In this document: in pieces, positions 54,253-63,287 of the stretch
Position numbering within the stretch: position 1 is the first letter of the stretch
Layout: each line of letters opens with the position of its first letter
Made by a program: the position numbers and the translations under genes
Notes under the pieces: model-generated
Told to the model about the DNA's origin: nothing
Database searches by the model: none
Seen by the model: only the letters and a program-made list of their open reading frames with translations
Source of the DNA: Microbacterium sp. 11MF
GTDB taxonomy: Bacteria > Actinomycetota > Actinomycetes > Actinomycetales > Microbacteriaceae
Length of the DNA stretch: 64,000 nt
Direction: 5' to 3'
Assembly: GCF_000383475.1 (NCBI RefSeq)
Contig: NZ_KB911461.1
Location: 124,001 to 188,000, forward strand

Positions 54253-56046
54253 ATGCCTGCTCCGATCGAGTCCTATGCCCTGCTCAGCAACTGCCGGACG
54301 GGAGCCCTCGTGTCGGATGCCGGGAGCCTCGACTGGCTGTGCCTTCCCCGCTACGACGACGCGTCGATCTTCGGAGCACTCCTCGGCGACGACGAACACG
54401 GTCGGTGGAGTCTCCGCCCCGCGGACTCCGCCGCCACGTCTACCCGCCGCTACGACGGCGACACCTTCGTGCTCGTCACGCGCTGGCAGACGCCGACGGG
54501 CAGCGCCGAGGTCATCGAGTTCATGCCGATGCACGACGACACGGATGCCGTCGTCCGACGCGTCGTCGGCATCGAAGGCACCGTCGCCTTCACGAGCGAG
54601 CTGCGCCTGCGTTTCGATTACGCTCGGGCGCTCCCCTGGGTGCGGCAGATCGGGCACGCGGACGCGCCGGTGTTGCTCGCGATCGCGGGTCCCGACGCCG
54701 TCGCCGTGCGCGGCCCCCGGCTGCACCCGGACGGCACGATGCACCGCGCCGTGTTCACGGTGGCGGCGGGCGACACCGTCGACTCTGTTCTCACCTGGGA
54801 CCGGTCGTACCACCGGCATCCCGTCGGGATCGACGTCGACGCCGCGATCGCGCACACCCGCAGGTGGTGGAGCGACTTCGCGGCGGGCGTCGAGGACGGC
54901 GGACCCTGGGGAGCCCACGTGGTGCGCTCGATGCTCGTACTCCGTGCCCTGACCCACACCGAAACCGGCGGGATCGTCGCCGCCGCGACGACCTCGCTCC
55001 CCGAGGACCCCGGTGGCTCGCGCAACTGGGACTACCGGTTCGTCTGGTTGCGGGATGCCGCCCTCACCCTCGAGGCCTACCTCGCCCACGGCTACACCCG
55101 GGCACCGGAGCGCTGGCGCGATTGGCTGCTGCGCGCGATCGCCGGCGACCCCGCCGACGTGCAGATCATGTACGGCCTCGGCGGTGAACGGGACCTCCCC
55201 GAACGCGAGCTGACGAGCCTGCCGGGCTACGAGGGATCCGCGCCCGTCCGCGTCGGCAACGGCGCCGTCGACCAGTACCAGGGCGACGTGATCGGCGAGG
55301 TCCTCGTCGCCCTCGAGGCCGCCCGCCTCGCCGGGGTGACCGAGACTCCGTCGTCGTGGTCGTTGCAGCGCGCGCTGCTGGCGCAGGTCGTCGCGTGGGT
55401 CGACCGCGCCGACCACGGCATCTGGGAGATGCGGGGCGACCTGCACCACTTCACGCATTCCCGCGCGATGGTGTGGGCCGCGCTCGACCGCGGCGTCCGC
55501 GCGGTGCGCGAGCACGGTCTGCCCGGCGACGCCGACACGTGGGAGCGGCTCCGCGATCAGGTGCGCGCCGAGATCGATGCGACCGGGGTGGATGCCGCGG
55601 GTGGCCACTTCACGCAACACGACGGCACCGACGAGGTCGACGCCTCGCTGCTTCTCCTGCCCGTCGTCGGGTTCTGCGCCGCCGACGACCCGCGGATGCT
55701 CGCCACCGTCGCCCGCATCGAGCGCGACCTCCTGCGCGACGGTTTCGTCATGAGGTATCGCACCGCGGCGGGGACCGACGGGTTGCCCGGCGACGAGCAC
55801 CCCTTCCTCGCGTGCTCTTTCTGGCTCGTCGAGCAGTACGCGGCGACCGGACGCATCGAGGATGCGACGCGCCTCATGGACCGGCTCTGCGCCGTCGCGA
55901 ACGATGTGGGTCTGCTCTCGGAGGAGTACGACCCCGGGGTGGGACGCCACATCGGCAACACCCCGCAGGCCCTCAGCCACCTCGCGCTCGTCGGGGCCGC
56001 GGACGCGCTCGCCGGGCACACCGGCCGCGCCGCGCATCGGACCTGA
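54253..56046 (+). CDS. GH15 glucoamylase/trehalase-like hydrolase
   Basis: Glycoside hydrolase family 15 protein of about 597 residues, cytoplasmic. The N-terminal beta domain opens IESYALLSNCRTGALVSDAGSLDWLCLPRYD, and the (alpha/alpha)6 barrel has SRNWDYRFVWLRDAALTLEAY, the family's first catalytic region (Glu/Asp and Trp). The second region near LLSEEYDPGVGRHIGNTPQALSHLALVGAA contains the catalytic-base type Glu in EEYD. Actinobacterial GH15 members of this type hydrolyse trehalose or alpha-glucans. The start is uncertain: ATG 54253 lies 7 bases after GACAAT, and ATG 54244 is in frame. It is divergent from the G6PDH-like gene, which could use the released glucose after phosphorylation. Confidence 0.9.
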   Translation: MPAPIESYALLSNCRTGALVSDAGSLDWLCLPRYDDASIFGALLGDDEHGRWSLRPADSAATSTRRYDGDTFVLVTRWQTPTGSAEVIEFMPMHDDTDAVVRRVVGIEGTVAFTSELRLRFDYARALPWVRQIGHADAPVLLAIAGPDAVAVRGPRLHPDGTMHRAVFTVAAGDTVDSVLTWDRSYHRHPVGIDVDAAIAHTRRWWSDFAAGVEDGGPWGAHVVRSMLVLRALTHTETGGIVAAATTSLPEDPGGSRNWDYRFVWLRDAALTLEAYLAHGYTRAPERWRDWLLRAIAGDPADVQIMYGLGGERDLPERELTSLPGYEGSAPVRVGNGAVDQYQGDVIGEVLVALEAARLAGVTETPSSWSLQRALLAQVVAWVDRADHGIWEMRGDLHHFTHSRAMVWAALDRGVRAVREHGLPGDADTWERLRDQVRAEIDATGVDAAGGHFTQHDGTDEVDASLLLLPVVGFCAADDPRMLATVARIERDLLRDGFVMRYRTAAGTDGLPGDEHPFLACSFWLVEQYAATGRIEDATRLMDRLCAVANDVGLLSEEYDPGVGRHIGNTPQALSHLALVGAADALAGHTGRAAHRT

Positions 56047-56150
56047 CCGGGGTCGACACCGTGGCATCCGATCGTCCGTCAAGGCCGTGCGCGGCGCCGC
56101 GGCGCTGACTATCGTCGAGGGCACCGCGTCGGAACCCGGAGGAGGACGCG

Positions 56151-57548
56151 ATGACGGACACATCCGAGCCCCTGCCCGGCGACGTGCTGGCAGAGCGCTA
56201 CCGCCTTGTCGCGCAGATCGGACAGGGCGGCATGGCGCGCGTCTTCCGCGCCGACGACACGGCACTGGGGCGCCGCGTCGCCGTCAAGGTGCTCCGCCCC
56301 GGTGTCGAGGGGGCGGTCAGCGCGCCGGATCGGGCGCGCAGCGAGGTCACCTTGCTCGCCTCGCTCAACCACCCCTCGCTCGTGACACTGTTCGATGCGC
56401 ACCTCACCGGTTCGCCCGACTACCTCGTGATGGAGTTCGTCGACGGCCCCACGTTGAGTGCGCGCATCGCGGAAGGCCCTCTGCCCACCGCCGACGTCGC
56501 CGCCCTCGCCGCAGAGCTCGGCGAAGCCCTGCACGTGGTCCACTCCTCGGGTGTCGTGCATCGGGACGTGAAGCCGTCGAACGTGCTCCTCGCCTCACCG
56601 CACCTTCCCGGCGGGCGGCCCCGCGCCAAGCTCGCCGACTTCGGCATCGCGCTCCTCCTCGACAGTGCGCGGGTGACGACGCCGGGCACGATCATCGGCA
56701 CCGCCGCCTATCTCGCCCCCGAGCAGGTCGAGGGCCGCGACCCTTCGCCCGCGTCCGACGTGTACGCCCTCGGTCTCGTCCTGCTCGAGGCGCTCACGGG
56801 TGAGCGTGCCTATCCGAACACCGACGGGGTGGGCGCCGCCCTCGCGCGCCTGACGACGCCGCCGACCGTTCCCGACACTCTCAGCGAGGGGTGGCGTTCG
56901 CTCCTCTCACGCATGACGGCGACCTCGCCCGAGGAGCGGCCCACGGCCCTCGAGGTCGTCCACGCCGCGGAGCGGCTGCGGACCGAGCCGATCGACGGCG
57001 CGCCGCCGCTGCCTCCGGTGCGTGCGGCGGTGGCCGCCGGCATCCCCGCCGCCGGCGCTGCCGATTCCCGTCGGTTCGATGAGGAGACCACGGGAGATGC
57101 CCCGACCCGCCGCTACCCCCGCCCTTCAGTGACGGCGGCGACCGTCGCGCTCGCCGGCGCCTCGGCGGCATCCGGAGCCTCGGCCGATCGGCCCGAGAAG
57201 CGACGGTCGCGTCGCCCGCTCGTGATCGGACTCGCCGCCGCCGCGGTCGCACTGATCACGGCGGGGAGCATCTGGGCGGGATCGCTCGCCGGTTCGCCGC
57301 AGCCCGCCTCGACGGACCCCGCGCAGACGGAGCCACAGGAGTCGGCCCCCGCCGAGGTCGTCTCGACGGATCCCACACCGACCCCGACTCCGACCGTCAC
57401 GACGACGAACGTCGATCCCGCTCCAGCTCCCGACGACGACGCGGCCGACGAAGCGGCGAAGGACGCCGAGAAGGCGGCCAAGGACGAGCAGAAGCGGGTG
57501 GAGCGCGAGGCGAACAAGGACCGCAAGGGGCCGAAGGACAAGCCGTGA
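56151..57548 (+). CDS. Membrane Ser/Thr protein kinase
   Basis: Hanks-type kinase of 465 residues. The kinase domain (residues about 15-275) has the glycine loop IGQGGMARVF, VAVKVL (ATP Lys), the catalytic loop HRDVKPSN, DFGIA and the activation-segment GTAAYLAPEQ. A Pro/Ala-rich linker leads to one membrane helix (residues about 360-385). The extracytoplasmic tail is Pro/Thr-rich and then strongly Lys/Asp/Glu-rich (residues about 395-465), with no PASTA repeats. It is thus a PknB-like kinase with an unusual polyampholyte sensor region. GGAGG precedes the ATG at 56151, and TATCGT lies upstream at 56108-56113. Its substrates are unknown. Confidence 0.92.
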   Translation: MTDTSEPLPGDVLAERYRLVAQIGQGGMARVFRADDTALGRRVAVKVLRPGVEGAVSAPDRARSEVTLLASLNHPSLVTLFDAHLTGSPDYLVMEFVDGPTLSARIAEGPLPTADVAALAAELGEALHVVHSSGVVHRDVKPSNVLLASPHLPGGRPRAKLADFGIALLLDSARVTTPGTIIGTAAYLAPEQVEGRDPSPASDVYALGLVLLEALTGERAYPNTDGVGAALARLTTPPTVPDTLSEGWRSLLSRMTATSPEERPTALEVVHAAERLRTEPIDGAPPLPPVRAAVAAGIPAAGAADSRRFDEETTGDAPTRRYPRPSVTAATVALAGASAASGASADRPEKRRSRRPLVIGLAAAAVALITAGSIWAGSLAGSPQPASTDPAQTEPQESAPAEVVSTDPTPTPTPTVTTTNVDPAPAPDDDAADEAAKDAEKAAKDEQKRVEREANKDRKGPKDKP

Positions 57549-57553
57549 ACGAA

Positions 57554-57590
57554 GGAACCGCCCCGCCGCGGCTGCGGACGGGACGGTTCC
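57554..57590. terminator. Hairpin terminator between convergent genes
   Basis: GGAACCG pairs with CGGTTCC (7 bp), and CCG/CGG pairs extend the inner part. It lies between the kinase stop (57548) and the convergent ABC permease stop (57604). A weak or no U-tract, as elsewhere in this window. Confidence 0.65.
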
Positions 57591-57603
57591 GATCGAGGGG
57601 GAC

Positions 57604-58695
57604 TCAGCGCGAGAGCGCGTCGCGGAGCTTGACGCGGGCACCCATCCGAAGGAGCGAGTTCTCGTAGATCTTCGCGCCGACGAGGATCGCTCCCACGCAG
57701 GCGGCGAGCATGACGGCCAGCGCGAGCAGCGGCTCCCACCACTGCGCCTCGCCGACGAAGATCCGCACCGGCATCCCGACCGGAGCCGAGAACGGGACGT
57801 ACGACATGATCGTCAGCACGACAGGGTTGTCGTTGAAGAAGATCACGAGGAAGTACGGCGCCATCACGATGTAGGTGAGCGGTGTGATCGTCGGTCCGAT
57901 GTCCTCCTGGCGCGACACCAGCGCACCCGCCGCGGCGAACAGCGCCGCGAGCAGCACGAACCCGAAGAGGAAGAAGACCGCGAACCAGGCGATCGGCCCG
58001 CCGAGACCGGCGATGAGGAAGTCCTGGCCCGTCACGGTCAGCCCGATGATCGCGACCGCGGCGATGCCGACGATCTGCCCCATCGCGAGGATCGTGTTGC
58101 CGAGCACCTTGCCCGCCAGGAGTGCGCGGGTCGGGATCGCCGAGATGAGCAGCTCGACCACACGCGTCTGCTTCTCCTCGACGACGCTCGTCGCGATCGT
58201 CGTACCGAAGGTCAGCGCCGCGGCGAAGAACACGCCGCCGAAGGCGATCGCGATGATGTAGCGGAGGAATCCGTCGGTGCTCTCCGGCTCGAGGATCTCG
58301 ACCTTCGGGGCGATGCTCAACTGCTGCAGCAGGCTGTTCGACACCGACTCGTCGAAGACCACGGTGTAGCCGAGCGGCTCGTCGCCGCCGGGGATGACGG
58401 CTGCATCGACCGTGCCGTCGCGGACGAGATCGCGGGCCTCCTCGGCGGAGGCCGCATCGGTCACGTCGAACGCCTTCGGGTCGGTGATGGCCGACGCCGT
58501 CTCGGAGGTGACCGCGATCGGCGTGCGGCTGTCGCTCTGAGCCGAGAAGCCCGCCCAGAGGACACCGGCCAGCACGATCAGGAACATGACGGCGGTGGAG
58601 ATGATGAACGACTTCGAGCGCAGCTTCGAGCCGAGCTCGCGCTCGGTGACGAGCCAGACGCTCTGGCCGAACGAGGGGGAGGCGGACGTGTTCAC
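57604..58695 (-). CDS. ABC-2 type transporter permease (NatB-like)
   Basis: Permease subunit of 363 residues. An N-terminal transmembrane helix follows the basic end (LGSKLRSKSFIISTAVMF), with a soluble loop of about 150 residues next. Five or six helices after it contain the ABC-2 core FGTTIATSVVEEKQTRVVELLISAIPTRALLAGK, the E-E-K-x-x-x-x-x-E motif of the NatB/YhaP family. The GTG at 58695 overlaps the ATPase stop (GTGA), so subunits are made together. It probably exports ions, lipids or antibiotics; the substrate is unknown. Confidence 0.9.
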   Translation of the reverse strand: MNTSASPSFGQSVWLVTERELGSKLRSKSFIISTAVMFLIVLAGVLWAGFSAQSDSRTPIAVTSETASAITDPKAFDVTDAASAEEARDLVRDGTVDAAVIPGGDEPLGYTVVFDESVSNSLLQQLSIAPKVEILEPESTDGFLRYIIAIAFGGVFFAAALTFGTTIATSVVEEKQTRVVELLISAIPTRALLAGKVLGNTILAMGQIVGIAAVAIIGLTVTGQDFLIAGLGGPIAWFAVFFLFGFVLLAALFAAAGALVSRQEDIGPTITPLTYIVMAPYFLVIFFNDNPVVLTIMSYVPFSAPVGMPVRIFVGEAQWWEPLLALAVMLAACVGAILVGAKIYENSLLRMGARVKLRDALSR

Positions 58696-59576
58696 TGGAT
58701 GACCTCCGTGAAGATCTGGGCGAGGGTGGGGCGGCGCGGCGCGAACGTGGTCACGTCGCCCGCGGCGACCGCGCGCTGCAGGACGCGCTGGACGGTCTCG
58801 TCGGAGTCGGCCTCGAAGAGGGCGTAGCCGCCGTCGAAGTCGATGACCTCGACGCCCGGCTCGTCGCGGAGCCATCCGGCATCCGTCCCCGAGACGAGCT
58901 CGACGCGGCGGGTCGTGTGCTCGGCACGGAGCCCCTCACGGGTGCCGGCCGCGCGGATCGTGCCGCCCGCGATGATGACGAGGTCGTCGCACAGGCGCTC
59001 GACGACGTCGAGCTGGTGCGATGAGAACAGCACCGAGGCTCCCTGCGCCGCGCGGGTCTGCAGGACGTTCGCGACGACGTCGACGGCGATCGGGTCGAGC
59101 CCCGAGAACGGCTCGTCGAGGATGAGGACCTCGGGGTCGTGCACGAGGGCGGCCGCGATCTGTGCGCGCTGCTGGTTGCCGAGCGAGAGGGTCTCGACGT
59201 TGTCGCCGAGGCGCTCGCCGAGCCCCAGCTCCTCGAGCAGAGCGGTCGCGCGGGTGGCGGCATCCGTCTTCGAGAAGCCGTGCAGACGGGCGAGGTAGAC
59301 GATGTGCTCGAGCACCTTCATCTTCGGGTACAGCCCGCGCTCCTCGGGCATATAGCCGAACAGGCGCCGGTCGGCGGCGGTGACGGGGGCTCCGTTGAGG
59401 GTGACCTCGCCGGCGTCGCGACCGAGCACGCCGAGCATGATGCGCATCGTCGTGGTCTTGCCGGCGCCGTTGCCGCCGACGAACCCGGTCAGCCGGCCGG
59501 GCGCGACGTCGAAGGCGACGTCGTCGAGGACGCGCCTCGACCCGTAGCTCTTGGTGATCCCGCGTAGCTGCAGCAT
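58692..59576 (-). CDS. ABC transporter ATP-binding protein (NatA-like)
   Basis: ATPase subunit of 294 residues for the ABC-2 exporter. Walker A is GGNGAGKTT, the signature motif LSLGNQQRAQIAAAL, Walker B VLILDEPFSGLDP and the switch His in SSHQLDVVERLCD. After the core, a C-terminal extension of about 85 residues (from GLRAEHTTRRVEL to the end) is typical of the NatA/DrrA group. The ATG at 59576 has AGGAGG upstream. It is divergent from the FMN-reductase gene, with three hairpins in the gap. Confidence 0.94.
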   Translation of the reverse strand: MLQLRGITKSYGSRRVLDDVAFDVAPGRLTGFVGGNGAGKTTTMRIMLGVLGRDAGEVTLNGAPVTAADRRLFGYMPEERGLYPKMKVLEHIVYLARLHGFSKTDAATRATALLEELGLGERLGDNVETLSLGNQQRAQIAAALVHDPEVLILDEPFSGLDPIAVDVVANVLQTRAAQGASVLFSSHQLDVVERLCDDLVIIAGGTIRAAGTREGLRAEHTTRRVELVSGTDAGWLRDEPGVEVIDFDGGYALFEADSDETVQRVLQRAVAAGDVTTFAPRRPTLAQIFTEVIQ

Positions 59577-59642
59577 CCGTTCCTCCTGTGGTCGGTGCGC
59601 CACCGGCGGCGGCACGTGTCCCACGTTAGGAAGATCGGATGC

Positions 59643-59692
59643 CGGGGACCTCCCCCCGGCGGGTGAAACCCGTCCCCTCCCCACGGGGGAGA
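59643..59692. promoter_or_regulatory. Three adjacent hairpins between divergent genes
   Basis: CCGGGG-acctcc-CCCCGG (59643-59660), CGGGT-gaa-ACCCG (59661-59673) and CTCCCC-acg-GGGGAG (59678-59692) follow each other without gaps of more than 5 bases. They lie between the ATPase start (59576) and the FMN reductase start (59790), upstream of a likely reductase promoter region near 59697-59720 (TTGTCG, then TAGGGA). Confidence 0.45.
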
Positions 59693-59789
59693 GGCGTTGT
59701 CGGTGCATTCATAGGAATAGGGATGCCGGGGGTCTCGTTGGGTTCTGCGATGCCCACCGGTATCCCCATCCACTCTCTTTGGAGGACCC

Positions 59790-60359
59790 ATGACGAATCG
59801 CACCATCGGCTACATCGTCGGCAGCATCTCGTCGACGTCGATCAACCGGACCCTCGCGAAGGCGCTCGAGCGTCTCGCTCCCGAGGGCACCACGCTGGTC
59901 GAGATCCCGATCAAGGACCTGCCCTTCTACTCGGTCGACCACGACGGGAACTTCCCGCAGGTGGCCGTCGACTTCAAGCAGGCGATCGCGGACGTCGATG
60001 GCGTCATCATCGTGACCCCCGAGTACAGCCGCTCGATCCCCGGCGTGCTGAAGAACGCGCTCGACTGGGCTGCCCGTCCCTACGGTCAGAACGCCTTCCA
60101 CCACAAGCCGACCGCCGTCATCGGCACGTCGGGCAGCGGTGTCGCAACTGCTGTCGCGCAGCAGCACCTGAAGGCGATCCTCAGCCACTTCAACGCGCCG
60201 ACGCTCGGCCAGCCCGAGGGCTTCATCCAGACCACGCCCGGCCTGTTCGCCGAGGACGGCGAGGTCACGAACGACGCGACCGCCGGCTTCCTGACCGGCT
60301 ACCTCGAGGCGTTCAACGACCTCGTCGACCGCTACGCGAAGGTCCCCGCGAGCGCCTGA
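59790..60359 (+). CDS. NADPH-dependent FMN reductase-family protein
   Basis: Flavodoxin-like protein of 189 residues of the NADPH-dependent FMN reductase/chromate-reductase group. The FMN-phosphate loop is VGSISSTSINRTLAKAL (S-x-x-S-x-N). The flavin-ring motif is IIVTPEYSRSIPGVLKNALDW (P-E-Y-x-x-S-x-P-x-x-L-K-x-x-x-D-W). Both are intact. It is cytoplasmic and probably reduces flavins, quinones or oxidised metals in stress defence. The ATG follows TTTGGAGGACCC. A strong terminator follows its stop. Confidence 0.94.
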   Translation: MTNRTIGYIVGSISSTSINRTLAKALERLAPEGTTLVEIPIKDLPFYSVDHDGNFPQVAVDFKQAIADVDGVIIVTPEYSRSIPGVLKNALDWAARPYGQNAFHHKPTAVIGTSGSGVATAVAQQHLKAILSHFNAPTLGQPEGFIQTTPGLFAEDGEVTNDATAGFLTGYLEAFNDLVDRYAKVPASA

Positions 60360-60378
60360 CCCTCGCTGCCGGAAGAAG

Positions 60379-60410
60379 CGGCCCCACCCCGACTCGGGTG
60401 GGGCCGTTTC
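60379..60410 (+). terminator. Rho-independent terminator after the FMN reductase
   Basis: CGGCCCCACCC pairs with GGGTGGGGCCG (11 perfect pairs, loop cgactc), followed by TTTC. It is the strongest terminator in the window; it also faces the stop of the response-regulator gene. Confidence 0.88.
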
Positions 60411-60413
60411 TCG

Positions 60414-61085
60414 TCAGGCGAGGCCGTAGCGGTGCGCCCAGACGACGGCGGCGACGCGGTCGCGGGCGCCGAGCTTCTGCAGGACGTTCGACACGTGCGT
60501 CTTCACCGTCGCCTCGCCGATGTAGAGCTCGCGGGCGATCTCGCCGTTGCTCATCGCCTGCGCGAGCAGCCGCAGCACCTCGACCTCGCGGTCGGTGAGC
60601 TCCACCGGAAGGCGGGGCGCGGCATCCGTCTCACGGGGGAGGGATGCCGCCGGTTCCGTCGCGGTCGACGCGAACCGCGCGATCACCCGGCGGGTCACCG
60701 ACGGCGACAGCAGCGCCTCGCCCGAGTGCGCGAGGCGGACGGCGCTCGTCAACTCCTCGGGGCCGGCGTTCTTGAGCAGGAATCCGCTCGCCCCGGCCGA
60801 GAGCGCCTGGAACAGGTAGTCGTCGCGGTCGAAGGTCGTGACGATGACGACGGATGCCGCGACCCCGGCATCCGCCACGATCTGCCGCGTCGCCTCGAGG
60901 CCGTCCATGTCGGGCATCTGCACGTCCATGCAGATGACGTCGGGCTGGAGCGTGCGGGCGGACTCGATCGCGGCGCGACCGTCGCCGGCCTCGCCGACCA
61001 CCTCGATGTCGCCCGCCGCCTCGAGGATCATGCGGAACCCGGCGCGCATGACGGCGTGGTCGTCGACCAGCAGCACCCGGATCAT
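60414..61085 (-). CDS. NarL/FixJ-family response regulator
   Basis: Two-component response regulator of 223 residues. The receiver has acidic residues in LLVDDHAVMR, the phospho-acceptor Asp54 in VICMDVQMPDMDGLEA, the switch Thr in VIVTTFDR and Lys in FLLKNAGPEEL. The LuxR-type helix-turn-helix is LTDREVEVLRLLAQAMSNGEIARELYIGEATVKTHV. Its ATG overlaps the stop of the partner kinase (ATGA). It is the output of a LiaRS/DesKR-like system; the target genes are not identified by any site here. Confidence 0.95.
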   Translation of the reverse strand: MIRVLLVDDHAVMRAGFRMILEAAGDIEVVGEAGDGRAAIESARTLQPDVICMDVQMPDMDGLEATRQIVADAGVAASVVIVTTFDRDDYLFQALSAGASGFLLKNAGPEELTSAVRLAHSGEALLSPSVTRRVIARFASTATEPAASLPRETDAAPRLPVELTDREVEVLRLLAQAMSNGEIARELYIGEATVKTHVSNVLQKLGARDRVAAVVWAHRYGLA

Positions 61086-62329
61086 GCCGGCACCGCCTGC
61101 GACAGCGGCACGCGCACGCGCACGAGGAACCCGCCGCGCGGGCGCGCCCGCGCCTCGAGCGCCCCTCCGGAGGACGTCGCACGTTCGCGCATCCCGACGA
61201 GGCCGAGGCCCGCCCGTCCCGAGATCGGCGCGCGGCCCTCGTTCGAGACCTCGAGTTCCACCGCGTCGTTGGCGTAGCGCAGCCGCACGTCGGCGGTCGC
61301 ACCCGGACCGCCGTGGCGGCGCGCGTTCGTGAGCGCCTCCTGCGCGATGCGGTACAGGTTCACCTGCACGAGTTCGGGTGTCGGCACGGGGGCCCCCACG
61401 ACCGAGAGCGTCGTCGGCAGGCCGTTCTCGTTGGCATGGGCGACGAGGTCCGGCAGGGCGTCGAGGCGGACGGTCGAACCCCCGGGCGCCTCGGTCTCGG
61501 GTGTCCGGAGCGTCTCGAGCAGCTGGCGCAGTTCGGTCAGCGCCTGGCGCGCCGAGGACTCGACGCCGGTCAGCGCGGTGCGCGCGGCATCCGGATCCCG
61601 GTCGAGCACCGTGCGCGCGGCTCCCGCCTGCACGCCCATCGCAGAGACGTGGTGCGCGACGACGTCGTGCAGCTCGCGGGCGATGCGCACCCGGTCGAGG
61701 GCGACCGCCTGGGCGGCCGTCCGCTCGCGTTCCCGCTCGAGCTCGGCCGTGCGCTCCTCAAGGGCGGTGCGCTCCGTCGCGCCCGTGTAGGCGCGCTCGC
61801 CGAACAGGTACGCCCCGCCGAAGAAGGCCACGTTGACGAGGAACTGGATCATCGCGAAGGCCGCGAACGGGGAGAACGGCCCCTCCTGCGACAGGCCGCC
61901 CTCGGAGGAGGCGGCGCTCTGGAAGATCGTGATCATCAGCCACACGAACATCGCGACGATGAGCAGGATGCGCACGAGCGCCGCGCGGCGACGATCCGCC
62001 ACCCAGGAGCCGACCGTGTACATCCCGACGAACAGGGCGACGTTGCCGACGTAGAGCTCGGGGATGCGCGCCGAGACGCCGACGAAGAACACGACCGAGA
62101 CGACGATCAGGGCCGTCATCGGGTAAAGCCGCCGGAACGCGAGAGGCGCGGTCATGGCGAAGGAGTAGAGGAGCCCCCAGACGAGGTCGGGTTGCGCATC
62201 GTTGTAGATGCCCGAGACCGAGCCCAGGGCTGTGCTGATCATCGCGGCGACGAACAGTCCGGCGGCGAGCCAGGCGTCCTGGCGGCGTTCGGCCGCGGTC
62301 GCTGCGCGGCGGAGCATCGATTCGGGCAT
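61082..62329 (-). CDS. Sensor histidine kinase (HisKA_3 family) of the two-component pair
   Basis: Histidine kinase of 415 residues. Up to six hydrophobic helices in residues about 20-175 form the sensor, followed by a coiled-coil region with repeated Glu/Arg. The dimerisation/phospho-acceptor helix contains RVRIARELHDVVAHHVSAMG. The ATPase domain has EALTNARRHGG and GLGLVGMRERA. This is the DesK/LiaS-like class with a membrane-buried sensor. The ATG at 62329 has GGAGA upstream and TAGCGT 7 bases before, and is preferred to an upstream in-frame start. Membrane or envelope stress is likely sensed (inference). Confidence 0.93.
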   Translation of the reverse strand: MPESMLRRAATAAERRQDAWLAAGLFVAAMISTALGSVSGIYNDAQPDLVWGLLYSFAMTAPLAFRRLYPMTALIVVSVVFFVGVSARIPELYVGNVALFVGMYTVGSWVADRRRAALVRILLIVAMFVWLMITIFQSAASSEGGLSQEGPFSPFAAFAMIQFLVNVAFFGGAYLFGERAYTGATERTALEERTAELERERERTAAQAVALDRVRIARELHDVVAHHVSAMGVQAGAARTVLDRDPDAARTALTGVESSARQALTELRQLLETLRTPETEAPGGSTVRLDALPDLVAHANENGLPTTLSVVGAPVPTPELVQVNLYRIAQEALTNARRHGGPGATADVRLRYANDAVELEVSNEGRAPISGRAGLGLVGMRERATSSGGALEARARPRGGFLVRVRVPLSQAVPA

Positions 62330-62395
62330 GCTCTCCACGCTAGAGGGGGTCGCAGGCCCCGGCATCCGTCGCGCGGGGGAGCCGCCGGGCCGGCG

Positions 62396-63235
62396 TCAGA
62401 AGATCATCGGACGATCGTCGTCGTCCTCGCCGTTCAGATCCAGGTCGACCACGACCGGCACGTGGTCGCTGGGGATCTCGCCCTTGCGCTCGTCGCGGTG
62501 GATGGATGCCCCGACGACGCCGTCGGCGAAGGCCGGGGAGCCGAGGATGAAGTCGATGCGCAGGCCCTCGTTGCGGGGGAAGCGCAGCTGCTTGTAGTCC
62601 CAGTACGTGTAGCCGGTCGGGACGAGCGGGCGCACGGTGTCGGTGAGTCCGGCGTCGAGCAGCGCCTGGAACGACGCGCGCTCCTCGGGGGAGACGTGGG
62701 TCGACACGCCCTGAACGATCGTCGGGTCGCCGTTGTCGGCATCCGTCGGGGCGATGTTGAAGTCGCCGACGAGCGCGAGCGGCAGGTCGGGGTGAGCCGC
62801 GAGCGTCGACTGCGTGTAGGCGCGGAGGGCCTCGAGCCAGTGCAGCTTGTACGTGAAGTGCGGGTCGTCGAGTCCGCGGCCGTTGGGGACGTAGAGGCTC
62901 CAGACCTTGACCCCGTCGATCGTGGCGCCCAGCGCCCGCGCCTCCTGCGGGGCATCCGGTCCCTCATGCCCCTTCAGGAACCCCGGCATGTCGGGGAACG
63001 CGTACTCGACGTCGGTGATCGGCTCGCGGCTCGCGATCGCGACGCCGTTCCACTGATTCAGGCCGTGCGCCTCGACGTGGTACCCGGCCTCTTCGAACGC
63101 CTCGTACGGGAACTGCTCGGGCTTGCACTTGATCTCCTGCATCGCGAGCACGTCGATGTTCTCGCGCACGGCGAAGTCGACGGTGCGCACGATGCGCGCG
63201 CGGATCGAGTTGACGTTCCAGGTGGCAAGCCGCAT
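62396..63235 (-). CDS. xthA: Exodeoxyribonuclease III
   Basis: AP endonuclease and 3'-5' exonuclease of base-excision repair, 279 residues. Metal and catalytic motifs of the EEP fold are intact: WNVNSIRAR, MQEIK (metal Glu), SLYVPNGR, VGDFNIAPTD (Asp-Asn), RIDFILGS and SDHVPVVVDL (catalytic Asp-His). The C-terminus is short and acidic (NGEDDDDRPMIF). The ATG at 63235 has GGAG and TAGGCT within 13 bases upstream. It is divergent from pyrE. Confidence 0.95.
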   Translation of the reverse strand: MRLATWNVNSIRARIVRTVDFAVRENIDVLAMQEIKCKPEQFPYEAFEEAGYHVEAHGLNQWNGVAIASREPITDVEYAFPDMPGFLKGHEGPDAPQEARALGATIDGVKVWSLYVPNGRGLDDPHFTYKLHWLEALRAYTQSTLAAHPDLPLALVGDFNIAPTDADNGDPTIVQGVSTHVSPEERASFQALLDAGLTDTVRPLVPTGYTYWDYKQLRFPRNEGLRIDFILGSPAFADGVVGASIHRDERKGEIPSDHVPVVVDLDLNGEDDDDRPMIF

Positions 63236-63287
63236 GGTCTCCAGCCTAGATCGGGCGTCCGACGCCGCCGGTCGTAGACTCGGAGCC

